The notes beneath the pieces were generated by a model. That model saw only the letters and a program-made list of their open reading frames with translations, did no database searches and was not told the DNA's origin. From a virus: a stretch of 28,617 bases of DNA. Below are positions 8,720 to 16,648 of the stretch, in pieces. Position 1 is the first letter of the stretch. The number at the start of each line of letters is the position of its first letter. The stretch covers positions 1 through 28,617 of the IMG/VR virus record IMGVR_UViG_3300026097_000075. One strand, given 5' to 3'. The position numbers were made by a program, and so were the translations under genes.

Positions 8720-11700
8720 TGTTTACTAATTCAGCACTAGAGGAGCACCTTCAGGAGTCCTCCACGATCAAGCTTCAGTCCGCTGTAATTGCGGAGTGGA
8801 ACATGAACATTGCTGAAAACATTTCTCAAATAGGAAACTACAGGTTTCGTCCAGCAGACGAGAGCAGCCTTTACTATAGGATTGCTGCATCCTTTAGCTA
8901 TGAAGATGATGGTAATTTTTATACCAATGCCACAGACGCAGACATCGTAGTTGATGGCGGGTATGACGATCAGGAAATCCCTATAGCCTTTGTTTCTAGT
9001 AAACAAAAAGAAGCAATGCTGTATTCTTTAGAAGATTGCTTTGGAAGGTTTAGGCCAAGATCTGGAATTAATAAACTTCGATACTTTGAAAACAAATTTT
9101 CTCACAACGACAGCATCTTTATGTCTCAGAGACCTAGATACTACATGGCAGATAAAAAGGACACATTTAAGTATTGGTCATCTTATCGTACAGAGTCTGG
9201 CGTAGAACGTGGTATTGCAACTAACGTAGTTAACGAAAGAAACTATATTGATGATGCTGCCCCCTACGTTGTGTATAAAGACAGCGTCCCAGCAAATAGA
9301 ATTGTCGTAAAGCTACAGACAAATACGGGAAGCATTGACCTAGGACCATTCTCAAGCTCCTCTGGCACCTATGAAGACCCATTCTTCGGAGATGCAAACA
9401 ACACTGTTCCTTTGATATGGAAAATTCAGTACCTCTCTGGAGACAACTGGTTTGATGCAATTGAGTTTGACGAACAGTCCACAAGAAGAGATGGTTCTGC
9501 TATTTTTGGAAATGACGGGTATCTGGAAGTTGGATATGGGCTAGTTATCCCAGACGAATACTACAACCTGTTTAGATATGAAAAAGAATATGCGTCAACA
9601 TCTTTGCTTCCAAGTGCAACAGACCTAACCGATGGCACATCCTATCTTGTCCGTAATGAAAGCGATACTCGTGGGGTGGTTTATATAGCAATTGATGGAG
9701 AGTACGAAAGCTTTGTGGCTAGTTACGGATGGCAAATTGTAGATGATGTAAACAGGGCTGTGTCTTTTGTTACGGACTTAACAAACCCGCCAGAGTTTAC
9801 CGATAATATTTCTAACGAGGTCGTATACAGAGAATTTAAATACCTAGATGGCTTAAGGCTAGTCGTAGAAACTATGAATGTTTTTGAATCTACCCTAGAC
9901 CTTATTGAGCTTTCTCCAAGACTCACAGTAGATCTTTCAGACAAAGTTACAGAGTTTTCTCTTAGCAAGTCTGCCTCAGACCTAGGAGTTAGCGGTTTGC
10001 CAGTAGGCCAGCTACTTGCTTCGACGGGAAGCTTAAATCTGTTTGACTATGACCAAGCCTTTTACAATCAAAACACATCAAGCATTATTCATAATTACTT
10101 GTCTCAAAATATTCAAATTAAGTTGTATGAAATTGTTGTAGATGTTTCTGGTGTGGATTACTTTGTACCTATCAAAACAATGTACACTGAAGGCTTCCCA
10201 TCAATTAACAACAAAGATAGATCTGTCTCTATGGACATGAGAGACTTTTTCTTTTATCTAGAAGCAACCACCGCCCCACAGATTCTTGTTCAGAACGTTT
10301 CTCTTAGCTATGCTGTGTCTTTAGTTTTAGACTCTGTAGGCTTTTCTAATTACGTCTTTCAAAGAAACGAAAACGAAACAGAAGAAATTATTTCATACTT
10401 TTACATAGAGCCAGACAAGTCTGTAGCAGAAGTTCTCAATTCTTTAGCTAGATCAACCCAGTCGGCAATGTTCTTTGACGAGTACAACAATTTTGTCGTA
10501 ATGAGCAAGGGCTACATCATGCCTACCACTAGTGAAAGATCTACTGACATTACTCTTTATGGATCTAAAGACTTTACAGACACGGGCGTATTAAAAAATA
10601 GTCAAGACAATACAGCCCTAGCAAACATTGTTGATCTTGCTTATCAAGACAATGGAATTTACAATGACGGTAAAATAGTTTATTCTACAAAGTATTTACA
10701 AAGAGCCTATGGGTCTATCAGGCAGGCCTCTTTGCTGGAAAGAGATAAGACCTGGATATATAAGCCAGCGCTTCTTTGGGAGGTAACGTCAAACGAATCT
10801 CTTAGGTCAACAAATGAAGAAGTTATGGAGCAGTCTGCATATTCGTTAGCCGCTGTACCACTTAATACTGATCTTAGCAGCGATATACCTGTTGTAGAAA
10901 ATAACAAAGTCATTAATAATATTATTGATTTAGGTGATGGAATATACTGGCTAACAAGATACAGCGGATATATGTATGCTAATGGGGAGATCATAAAGTA
11001 TGATGCTGTTCAGTACAACATTCCAGGCCTTTCTAGTGAAGAGCAAGATGTAGACAACAATAGCAATGTTTGGATTAGCAGCCTAAGAGAATACCAAAGG
11101 TATTTTTCTAAGATTCCTTTTAATGGAAAAATTTATCCAACTGGTCTTGTTAGGATTTACGCAGAGCCTAATTATGAAACAAATGGAGGAGTTACTAAGC
11201 TCCAAAATGGAGCAGTCTCCAAGCACGGAAGAGGTCAGTTTGGAACAGAAATAGTTTCACACTCAGCAGGCCTAAGCGATTATTGGTCAAGCAATGACAA
11301 TGTTCGCGGTATTAACATGAACTCTATCTACCTGTTTGGCGCAGAAGAGCCACCAGAGACAGAGCTAGGAGTTGCTGGATCTAATAACGCACAAGCAGCT
11401 TCCTCAGATAGAACTGGCGTCATCAAAAACTTTTTAGCAGATCAATCAATTAATGAATCAAATAACTCGTTAAGCTATCCAGCGACAATCCAATCCTCGG
11501 CACTTGTTATGAATGGCCCTGGCTCTGCTGGAAATATACAAAACAAAGACTTTGTCTCTTATGTATACAAGCCTTTAGAAAATAGATTTAAGCATTTTGG
11601 CACCAGGGTAAGGATTGTTGGGCAGCTAGAGGATAGTGACATCAGGGATCAAACTCCTAACGGAGCGACCACTTACTACACCCTTTCTGATATTGGTACA

Positions 11701-13038
11701 AACCAAGATTTAACAATTGCTGGTGGAAGTGGCGGCTTGGGAATACTTCTTAATGCTGAGAACAACAATGGGTATTTCTTTGAAATTGCCGCTCTTACTG
11801 CTGCAAATATTTCAGACTATGACGAGGAAACTCAGGTAGCAGATGCATTTTTCTACAAAGTAAAAAGAAACGCTTCAGCAACTGAAGATTCTGAACCATC
11901 TATTCCCGTAAAGCTTTGGAGCGGAATTGGTAATTTTGTTGTAGATGATGGAACTTTTGTTGGACAGTCTAGGCTTGCCTCTGAAACAAACACAACGATA
12001 TATGATCTAGCAGTAGAGTATGAAGACCTTGGGGGAATCAGAAGGTTCTACTTATACATTAACAACATTAACGTAGCAATTGTTGATGATGATGATCCGC
12101 TTCCAACATACAACAATATGGCATTATTTGTTCGTGGAAACGCCAGGCTAATGTTTGAAAACATCTATGCCCTCACAGACAACTATAGTCAAAACGCTAC
12201 ATTTTCTTTAGATGCCCCAGTTAGATCGACCTTCGGTGTAAACGAAATTAATGCAAATCAGGCCTTACAAAAATATGCTTTGAGTGGGCTGGTGCGGTCT
12301 ACTTATCTTTCTGGTATTGGTCCTAATGAGCCACCAAAGTACAACCTTTACTACGAAGAGTTTGGAACAATTATGAGAGAGGCTTCTTACTTCAATGTAA
12401 GGTACGACAAAGCATATCCAGCATTGTCTGCTCAGATTTCTCCAACATTTAACAAGGTTAAGGGATATTCTGTTTCTGGATTTAGGGCAAGCTCTTACGG
12501 AGCAGAGTTCTTAATCTTTAACAACACAGACTCTGCTTTAAACCTAGACTCAACGAGTGGCAACTACCTAAGAATTCAGGGGGTAACGTTTACTCAGCAA
12601 TCAGAGCACGAACTCTCTGTAGACGAATACTTTAATAGAGTCGGGGATTTGTCAGATCCAATTATTGTTGGAGACACCGTAATCTTACCACCAGAAAAAT
12701 CAACTGAAGAATATCAAAATATTAAATTCAGCAGACTTACGCAAGGGAGAAAAGAGTTTAGCATTGAGGCCCCGTACATCCAAAGCCAGGAGTCTGCAGA
12801 CAATATGATGCGCTGGCTAACTCAAAGAGTTATGAAGAACAGGCTGGCTGCTGGTATTGAGGTCTTTGGGATGCCCATCTTACAGCTAGGAGACATTGTA
12901 AAAGTTGACTATACAAACGAAAACGGTGTAAATGAGCTGGGCAGCGGAGACTCAAGGTTTGTAATTTATAACATTGAATATTCAAGAAATAAAGAAGGTC
13001 CTTCTATGACAGTTTATGTAAGCGAGGTGGCAGAGTGA
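8719..13038 (+). CDS. Large tail hub / tail-tip minor tail protein (1439 residues)
   Basis: The start is the ATG of a TAATG overlap, with GAGG just upstream. The order tape measure, distal tail protein, very large protein fits a tail-associated (Tal/gp27-like) hub. Residues about 400-640 resemble the hub-type segment seen in many minor tail proteins, with a region running from FVPIKTMYTEGFPSI to the AEVLNSLARSTQSAMFFDEY stretch. Residues about 945-1160 are beta-rich and look like a concanavalin/LamG-type sugar-binding insert (key strands RRFYLYINN and MALFVRGNARLMFENI). The C-terminal 100 residues (LGDIVKVDY, FVIYNIEY) resemble the closing domain of such hubs. No peptidase or glycosidase catalytic set is visible. 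Membership of the tail tip is well supported; the sugar-binding insert is a fold guess. Confidence 0.8.
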   Translation: MFTNSALEEHLQESSTIKLQSAVIAEWNMNIAENISQIGNYRFRPADESSLYYRIAASFSYEDDGNFYTNATDADIVVDGGYDDQEIPIAFVSSKQKEAMLYSLEDCFGRFRPRSGINKLRYFENKFSHNDSIFMSQRPRYYMADKKDTFKYWSSYRTESGVERGIATNVVNERNYIDDAAPYVVYKDSVPANRIVVKLQTNTGSIDLGPFSSSSGTYEDPFFGDANNTVPLIWKIQYLSGDNWFDAIEFDEQSTRRDGSAIFGNDGYLEVGYGLVIPDEYYNLFRYEKEYASTSLLPSATDLTDGTSYLVRNESDTRGVVYIAIDGEYESFVASYGWQIVDDVNRAVSFVTDLTNPPEFTDNISNEVVYREFKYLDGLRLVVETMNVFESTLDLIELSPRLTVDLSDKVTEFSLSKSASDLGVSGLPVGQLLASTGSLNLFDYDQAFYNQNTSSIIHNYLSQNIQIKLYEIVVDVSGVDYFVPIKTMYTEGFPSINNKDRSVSMDMRDFFFYLEATTAPQILVQNVSLSYAVSLVLDSVGFSNYVFQRNENETEEIISYFYIEPDKSVAEVLNSLARSTQSAMFFDEYNNFVVMSKGYIMPTTSERSTDITLYGSKDFTDTGVLKNSQDNTALANIVDLAYQDNGIYNDGKIVYSTKYLQRAYGSIRQASLLERDKTWIYKPALLWEVTSNESLRSTNEEVMEQSAYSLAAVPLNTDLSSDIPVVENNKVINNIIDLGDGIYWLTRYSGYMYANGEIIKYDAVQYNIPGLSSEEQDVDNNSNVWISSLREYQRYFSKIPFNGKIYPTGLVRIYAEPNYETNGGVTKLQNGAVSKHGRGQFGTEIVSHSAGLSDYWSSNDNVRGINMNSIYLFGAEEPPETELGVAGSNNAQAASSDRTGVIKNFLADQSINESNNSLSYPATIQSSALVMNGPGSAGNIQNKDFVSYVYKPLENRFKHFGTRVRIVGQLEDSDIRDQTPNGATTYYTLSDIGTNQDLTIAGGSGGLGILLNAENNNGYFFEIAALTAANISDYDEETQVADAFFYKVKRNASATEDSEPSIPVKLWSGIGNFVVDDGTFVGQSRLASETNTTIYDLAVEYEDLGGIRRFYLYINNINVAIVDDDDPLPTYNNMALFVRGNARLMFENIYALTDNYSQNATFSLDAPVRSTFGVNEINANQALQKYALSGLVRSTYLSGIGPNEPPKYNLYYEEFGTIMREASYFNVRYDKAYPALSAQISPTFNKVKGYSVSGFRASSYGAEFLIFNNTDSALNLDSTSGNYLRIQGVTFTQQSEHELSVDEYFNRVGDLSDPIIVGDTVILPPEKSTEEYQNIKFSRLTQGRKEFSIEAPYIQSQESADNMMRWLTQRVMKNRLAAGIEVFGMPILQLGDIVKVDYTNENGVNELGSGDSRFVIYNIEYSRNKEGPSMTVYVSEVAE

Positions 13039-13544
13039 TAGAGGCTACCCCACAGATGGCATCTTCTACGCCAACAGAGTCTATAACTTCTGGAGTTAAG
13101 ATTGCGACACCAGACCTTATTGTTCAGTCTGTTGCAACACCAATAGATGCCGTAAGTCAGATATACTTTGAAAGCATTGCTGGCCACGAAATAATTAACA
13201 TTGCTAGGTCCACTTTAGTTAACGGAATAAATGTTTCTTACTCTCTAATCGGCAATCTAAACCAGCTTCAGAGAAGATACAGCCCAGTCAACGTGTTTAC
13301 CTTACCAGAAACTATTGACAAGTATTTTAAGAACTTCTCTATTAGACTAGACATTCACGTCCCAGAAGAAGGCTCTGGTCCAGAGGGGCAGAGGGTATGG
13401 GTTGCAGACTCAGACCTTGCCTTTGCAGACAGGGGTGACATTATTATTGATGTAACAAACATGGAAAAGAACGAGGTCGTTGACGTACAAGTACTTGATT
13501 CTGGAAGCCTCTTAAGTGATACAATATATACGGAGGAATCTTGA
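13035..13544 (+). CDS. Tail-associated structural protein, uncharacterised (GTG start)
   Basis: This 169-residue protein begins at GTG in a 4 bp GTGA overlap with the hub stop; GCGAGG about 8 bp upstream can serve as ribosome binding site. The N-terminal 35 residues are Thr/Ser/Pro-rich and probably extended. The rest is beta-prone with no cysteine and no enzyme motif. It lies between the hub and a fibre-like protein, so a structural role at the tail tip is likely. I do not recognise the family. A downstream Met at residue 9 (13059) would give a shorter protein but lacks the coupling overlap. Confidence 0.65.
   Translation: MIEATPQMASSTPTESITSGVKIATPDLIVQSVATPIDAVSQIYFESIAGHEIINIARSTLVNGINVSYSLIGNLNQLQRRYSPVNVFTLPETIDKYFKNFSIRLDIHVPEEGSGPEGQRVWVADSDLAFADRGDIIIDVTNMEKNEVVDVQVLDSGSLLSDTIYTEES
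13532..13537 (+). promoter_or_regulatory. Strong Shine-Dalgarno GGAGGA fixing a TTG start at 13541
   Basis: GGAGGA ends 3 bases before TTG at 13541, and that TTG overlaps the previous TGA stop by 4 bp. No in-frame ATG exists nearby, so this site decides the TTG start. Confidence 0.8.
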
Positions 13545-14689
13545 TTACTAATACCGGAAAAACAATTCTTGCAAAATACCTTATTGGCTCTGCACCAGCA
13601 TATGCCTCTCACATTGCTCTTGGCGTTGGCCCAAAGCCATTGTCAGAAGCAGATGAGTTTGGTGGGTACTCCGATCAAAGCTCTTTAGGCTTTGAGGTTT
13701 TAAGAGTTCCCATCACCTCCAGAGGCTATGTCTATGATGAGGCTGGCGCAGCAAATATAGTTTTTTCTGCAGAGCTGCCTGGTGATCAGAGGTATCTCTT
13801 TACTGAAGTCGGTGTTTTTTCTGGCAAGTCAAATCCAGCCGCTGGGAACAGGGACAGCAGAATGGTCTACACCTTTGCACAGTCCGAAAACTGGGAGTAC
13901 CACAACGAGACCACAGCCACCACAGTAGAGCTAGTTAGCGGAGAGCTGACTGGGGATGCTGACGACATAATCAATCCTCTCGATGACGAGGGTGGAGAAA
14001 GGATTGCATTCTTAGGAAAGTCTAACGACACCACCTTTAGCACTGAGACCAGGTTTAGCGAATATGAGTTGCCAAGATTTTTGGACACTTCTTTGTTTGT
14101 GCGTGGAGACATGTCTACTCTTCTAGAAGATGAATACAACCCATCACTTGTTTATTTAGATACAGGAGATCACATCCACAGGACCGGAATTTCTATTGAC
14201 TTTGACAGAAACTCTGCCCAGGACGAAGTTAGGCTTGCTTTTGCAGTTGTAAAGAAAGACTCCGCACAAACAGAAGAGGTAGGCGGAGTGCGCCTGTTGG
14301 TTGAATTTGCCTCCAGCGACGTTGTAGATCCAGACAACTTTGCACAGCTACACCTTAATCTTACTAATGCCGATCAAAGCTTTGCAGACAACAGATACTA
14401 CGTTGCAACCAGCACTTTGGGGGATCTAGTTAAATCTTCAGGTTTTACCTGGGACTCAGTTACCTCAGTTAAGGTTTATGCCATGGTATATGACACACTA
14501 TCTGAAACTCCTTCTAGTGATTTTTACATAGCGTTAGACGGATTAAGATTTGAAAATACAACTGCCCAGAATCCTCTTTATGGGCTTACTGGATATACCG
14601 TTATCAAAACAGAAGATGGTCAGCCAATTCTTAAAGCAACAAACACATCTAATATTGTAGAGTTTAGATATGGAATGGATGTTGCTTAA
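13541..14689 (+). CDS. Tail fibre / baseplate-type minor tail protein (TTG start)
   Basis: This 382-residue protein starts at TTG behind a near-perfect Shine-Dalgarno and shares TTGA with the previous stop. The N-terminus (NTGKTILAKYLIGSAPAYAS followed by HIALGVG) resembles the attachment domain of tail fibre and tail-collar-like proteins, in which a short helix precedes a beta-rich unit. A second beta-rich region, at about residues 180-380, includes the RTGISIDFDRN and YYVATSTLGDLV segments and is reminiscent of jelly-roll carbohydrate-binding folds. No catalytic motif is seen. A receptor-binding or adaptor role at the tail tip is inferred from position and N-terminal character. It ends in TAATG, coupling it to the next gene. 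Confidence 0.68.
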   Translation: MITNTGKTILAKYLIGSAPAYASHIALGVGPKPLSEADEFGGYSDQSSLGFEVLRVPITSRGYVYDEAGAANIVFSAELPGDQRYLFTEVGVFSGKSNPAAGNRDSRMVYTFAQSENWEYHNETTATTVELVSGELTGDADDIINPLDDEGGERIAFLGKSNDTTFSTETRFSEYELPRFLDTSLFVRGDMSTLLEDEYNPSLVYLDTGDHIHRTGISIDFDRNSAQDEVRLAFAVVKKDSAQTEEVGGVRLLVEFASSDVVDPDNFAQLHLNLTNADQSFADNRYYVATSTLGDLVKSSGFTWDSVTSVKVYAMVYDTLSETPSSDFYIALDGLRFENTTAQNPLYGLTGYTVIKTEDGQPILKATNTSNIVEFRYGMDVA

Positions 14690-15138
14690 TGCCTAGTGGA
14701 GATCAAAAAGCGATTGTAAAAAAGGATACGCTTCCTCCAGTTACTTTGCTTTCAGACGGTAGCTATGGCTACGTGGTGAGGTATCGAATAATCTCCGAAG
14801 ACCAAAACCGATATTCTCAATGGTCACCCATTAGAGAGATTACTGGTATAGATATTGACCCCGTAGATGGTGATGTTGTTATTTCTGGATCCGTTATTCA
14901 AATAGCGTGGGATGATGACAACACTGGTAGAGACTATGACGTTTTTATAAAGTTTGATATCGACGCATCTTTTGTGTATCATGGTACAACATCTATTCAC
15001 ACTTATTCTTTGTTGGCAAAATCTGGGGCTTCTACTGTAGAGGTAGCCATTCAAATCTCTAGCTCTGACAAAGAGTATGCCTCTAGCCTGATTATTTGGG
15101 ACACCGACGCACCCGAAGATCTGGTATCATTGAGTTAG
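14689..15138 (+). CDS. Small tail protein with fibronectin type III-like fold
   Basis: This 149-residue protein starts in a TAATG overlap. Residues 20-55 (YGYVVRYRIISEDQNRYSQW, ending SP at the strand edge) match the strand pattern typical of fibronectin type III and related Ig-like decoration domains. A second beta sheet covers the rest (WDDDNTGRDYDVFIKFD). There is no signal peptide, cysteine or catalytic set. Such domains in phage tails mediate weak surface adhesion or assembly. Its position between two fibre-type genes supports a tail decoration or fibre accessory role. The fold is a pattern-based guess; the virion role is more secure. Confidence 0.62.
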   Translation: MPSGDQKAIVKKDTLPPVTLLSDGSYGYVVRYRIISEDQNRYSQWSPIREITGIDIDPVDGDVVISGSVIQIAWDDDNTGRDYDVFIKFDIDASFVYHGTTSIHTYSLLAKSGASTVEVAIQISSSDKEYASSLIIWDTDAPEDLVSLS

Positions 15139-15145
15139 GAGCCTT

Positions 15146-15592
15146 ATGTCAAAAATACCATTGCCAGAACGTGGACAGCCACTAGACCTGTCGTATATTT
15201 ACCAAGTTGCAAATACTGTTAATGAGCTTGCGTCTCAGATTACAACAACGACTGGTAGATACTCTTCAATTGACACAATTGCTTCTGGAACTCAGAATAT
15301 TAGAACGTCAGATGCTAGAGTCGTTGGCGGATACTTAGAAGTAACAAATACAACAAGTACCAGCCCAGACGGAGAAAGTACCTTTAGCTATAACTTTAGT
15401 GATTTTACTTACCCACCAATTGCAACCGCTACGCCAATTCTTATTGGCGAAAGCTCTACAGAGGCTGGAAAGGACGTTTCTGTATTGCTTACAAAAATTA
15501 CCAACAACCGAGTTGAGGGAGTTGTTAAATTTAAAACAATTGGTGTGGCATCCGTTGGCATAAATCTCCTGATGATCGGTGTTCCAGTTTAA
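15146..15592 (+). CDS. Small tail fibre/tip protein, uncharacterised
   Basis: This 148-residue protein starts at an ATG preceded by TAGGAG (15136-15141). The N-terminal 35 residues form a helix-like segment (YIYQVANTVNELASQI) that could trimerise, followed by a beta-rich head ending in hydrophobic strands (GINLLMIGVPV). A short coiled coil with a compact beta head is the usual plan of small receptor-binding or tip proteins. It is the last gene of the tail cluster, before the regulatory and replication genes. No homologous family is recognised with certainty. Confidence 0.6.
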   Translation: MSKIPLPERGQPLDLSYIYQVANTVNELASQITTTTGRYSSIDTIASGTQNIRTSDARVVGGYLEVTNTTSTSPDGESTFSYNFSDFTYPPIATATPILIGESSTEAGKDVSVLLTKITNNRVEGVVKFKTIGVASVGINLLMIGVPV

Positions 15593-15600
15593 GGAATATT

Positions 15601-16122
15601 ATGGACAGAGAGGCGTATAACAGCGCTCCCGTTGTGTCGGGGAATAAAAGAGTCTTCTTCTTAAATGGTGATCTTGTTCGCAAATATCACATTAATAAGT
15701 CTAATGGCATCATGTCTGTTTACAACATAAACAAAGACAGAATAGAAAGCTGCCTCATAGCTGACTTTAAAAAGAATTCAGAAAAGGCGTACAGCGTTAA
15801 AGATACAGCAACCCTTGTTAGTAGGCATCAAAAACATCTTTATAGACTTGTTACAAATGGTGTTATACCGCCACCAGTCGCGGCTTCGCTAGGCGCAGAG
15901 CGCAGCTGGAGGACTCGTGCCTACTACTCTGCTTCAATGGTTAAAGAAATCCGTGATATACTTGCTTCACGTCATACGGGTCGTCCCCGTAAAGACGGTC
16001 TTATTTCAAACAACAAGACTCCAACTATCCAGGAGTTGACAAGACGTATGGGGGATGGTATCCTGACTTATACGAGAACAGAAGACGGAAATTTCGTTCC
16101 AATCTGGAGCGAATCTATTTAG
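15601..16122 (+). CDS. MerR-like winged-helix DNA-binding protein with AT-hook-like segment
   Basis: This 173-residue protein has AAGGA upstream of its ATG. Residues 63-92 (AYSVKDTATLVSRHQKHLYR followed by LVTNGVIPPP) are a clear MerR/excisionase-type helix-turn-helix: helix, turn, recognition helix, then the start of the wing. The wing and a following helix extend to about 123. Residues 126-133 (TGRPRKDG) form an AT-hook-like basic tripeptide core. The N-terminal 60 residues are a separate basic domain of unknown fold. It is the first gene after the structural cluster and precedes the replication genes, which suits a transcriptional regulator of the switch between modules, but the target is unknown. 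Excisionase is the main alternative; no integrase is seen in the window. Confidence 0.72.
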   Translation: MDREAYNSAPVVSGNKRVFFLNGDLVRKYHINKSNGIMSVYNINKDRIESCLIADFKKNSEKAYSVKDTATLVSRHQKHLYRLVTNGVIPPPVAASLGAERSWRTRAYYSASMVKEIRDILASRHTGRPRKDGLISNNKTPTIQELTRRMGDGILTYTRTEDGNFVPIWSESI

Positions 16123-16133
16123 AAGGGTATGAG

Positions 16134-16340
16134 ATGGATAACGGTGAAACTAAAGTAACTGTGTCTCTGGGGTATACGCTCAATGTTGGTAACTTCCAAT
16201 CATTGCGTATTGACCTGGGGATCGAAGATTCAAGGCGAGAAGGCGAAAACATCAATGAGGCTTTTGAGCGGGTATACGAGTTTGTTGAAAACAAGCTTGC
16301 TGAAAAAGTTAAAGAGGCTTCGTCAGAAATTAGTCAGTAA
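16134..16340 (+). CDS. Conserved small phage protein of unknown function
   Basis: This 68-residue protein has its ATG at 16134, preceded by AGAAGGG (16121-16127). It has three or four short beta strands (KVTVSLGYTLNVGNFQSLRI) followed by one long C-terminal helix of alternating charge (INEAFERVYEFVENKLAEKV). It carries no cysteines or catalytic set. It lies just upstream of the helicase-primase genes and shares TAATG with the next gene, so it is probably co-translated with replication proteins. I recognise the overall pattern as recurrent in phages but know no assigned function. Confidence 0.65.
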   Translation: MDNGETKVTVSLGYTLNVGNFQSLRIDLGIEDSRREGENINEAFERVYEFVENKLAEKVKEASSEISQ

Positions 16341-16648
16341 TGGCAGAGCGCAAACTTCGAATGGCTTTGCTATCGAGATACAGTAAGCTGTATACTCAAA
16401 AGTACGAATCAAAGCCAGACATTAACATGTACAAAGAGCAGTGGGCTGCCGATGCTTTGGTAGAGTCTTACGGGCTTCCCGACTGCCTAGATCTTTTGGC
16501 CTACTACTTTGAGGTGTCTAATGCGCCTACTTGGCAATACTTTTGCTACAATGCAGAGAAAATAGTTGAGTCAAGAAAAGCTATGGAGCAAGATCAAAAA
16601 GAGAGAACAGAGAGACGAAAATTAGCAAGGGAATGGTTGAATGGCTAA
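16340..16648 (+). CDS. Small helical protein upstream of helicase; possible helicase loader
   Basis: This 102-residue, highly charged, almost entirely helical protein has an aromatic-rich core (LLAYYFEVSNAPTWQYFCYN) and a basic/acidic C-terminal helix. It starts in TAATG and overlaps the DnaB-type helicase gene by 8 bp (ATGGCTAA shared), so the two are coupled. Phage helicase loaders are often small helical proteins encoded directly before the helicase, and no AAA+ DnaC-type loader is seen in the window. That role is inferred from position only; no loader motif can be named in the sequence. Confidence 0.55.
   Translation: MAERKLRMALLSRYSKLYTQKYESKPDINMYKEQWAADALVESYGLPDCLDLLAYYFEVSNAPTWQYFCYNAEKIVESRKAMEQDQKERTERRKLAREWLNG

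Noticed and set aside
16183-16386. 67-codon frame overlapping two small genes
   Set aside because: Out of frame with two better-supported coupled genes and has no ribosome binding site.
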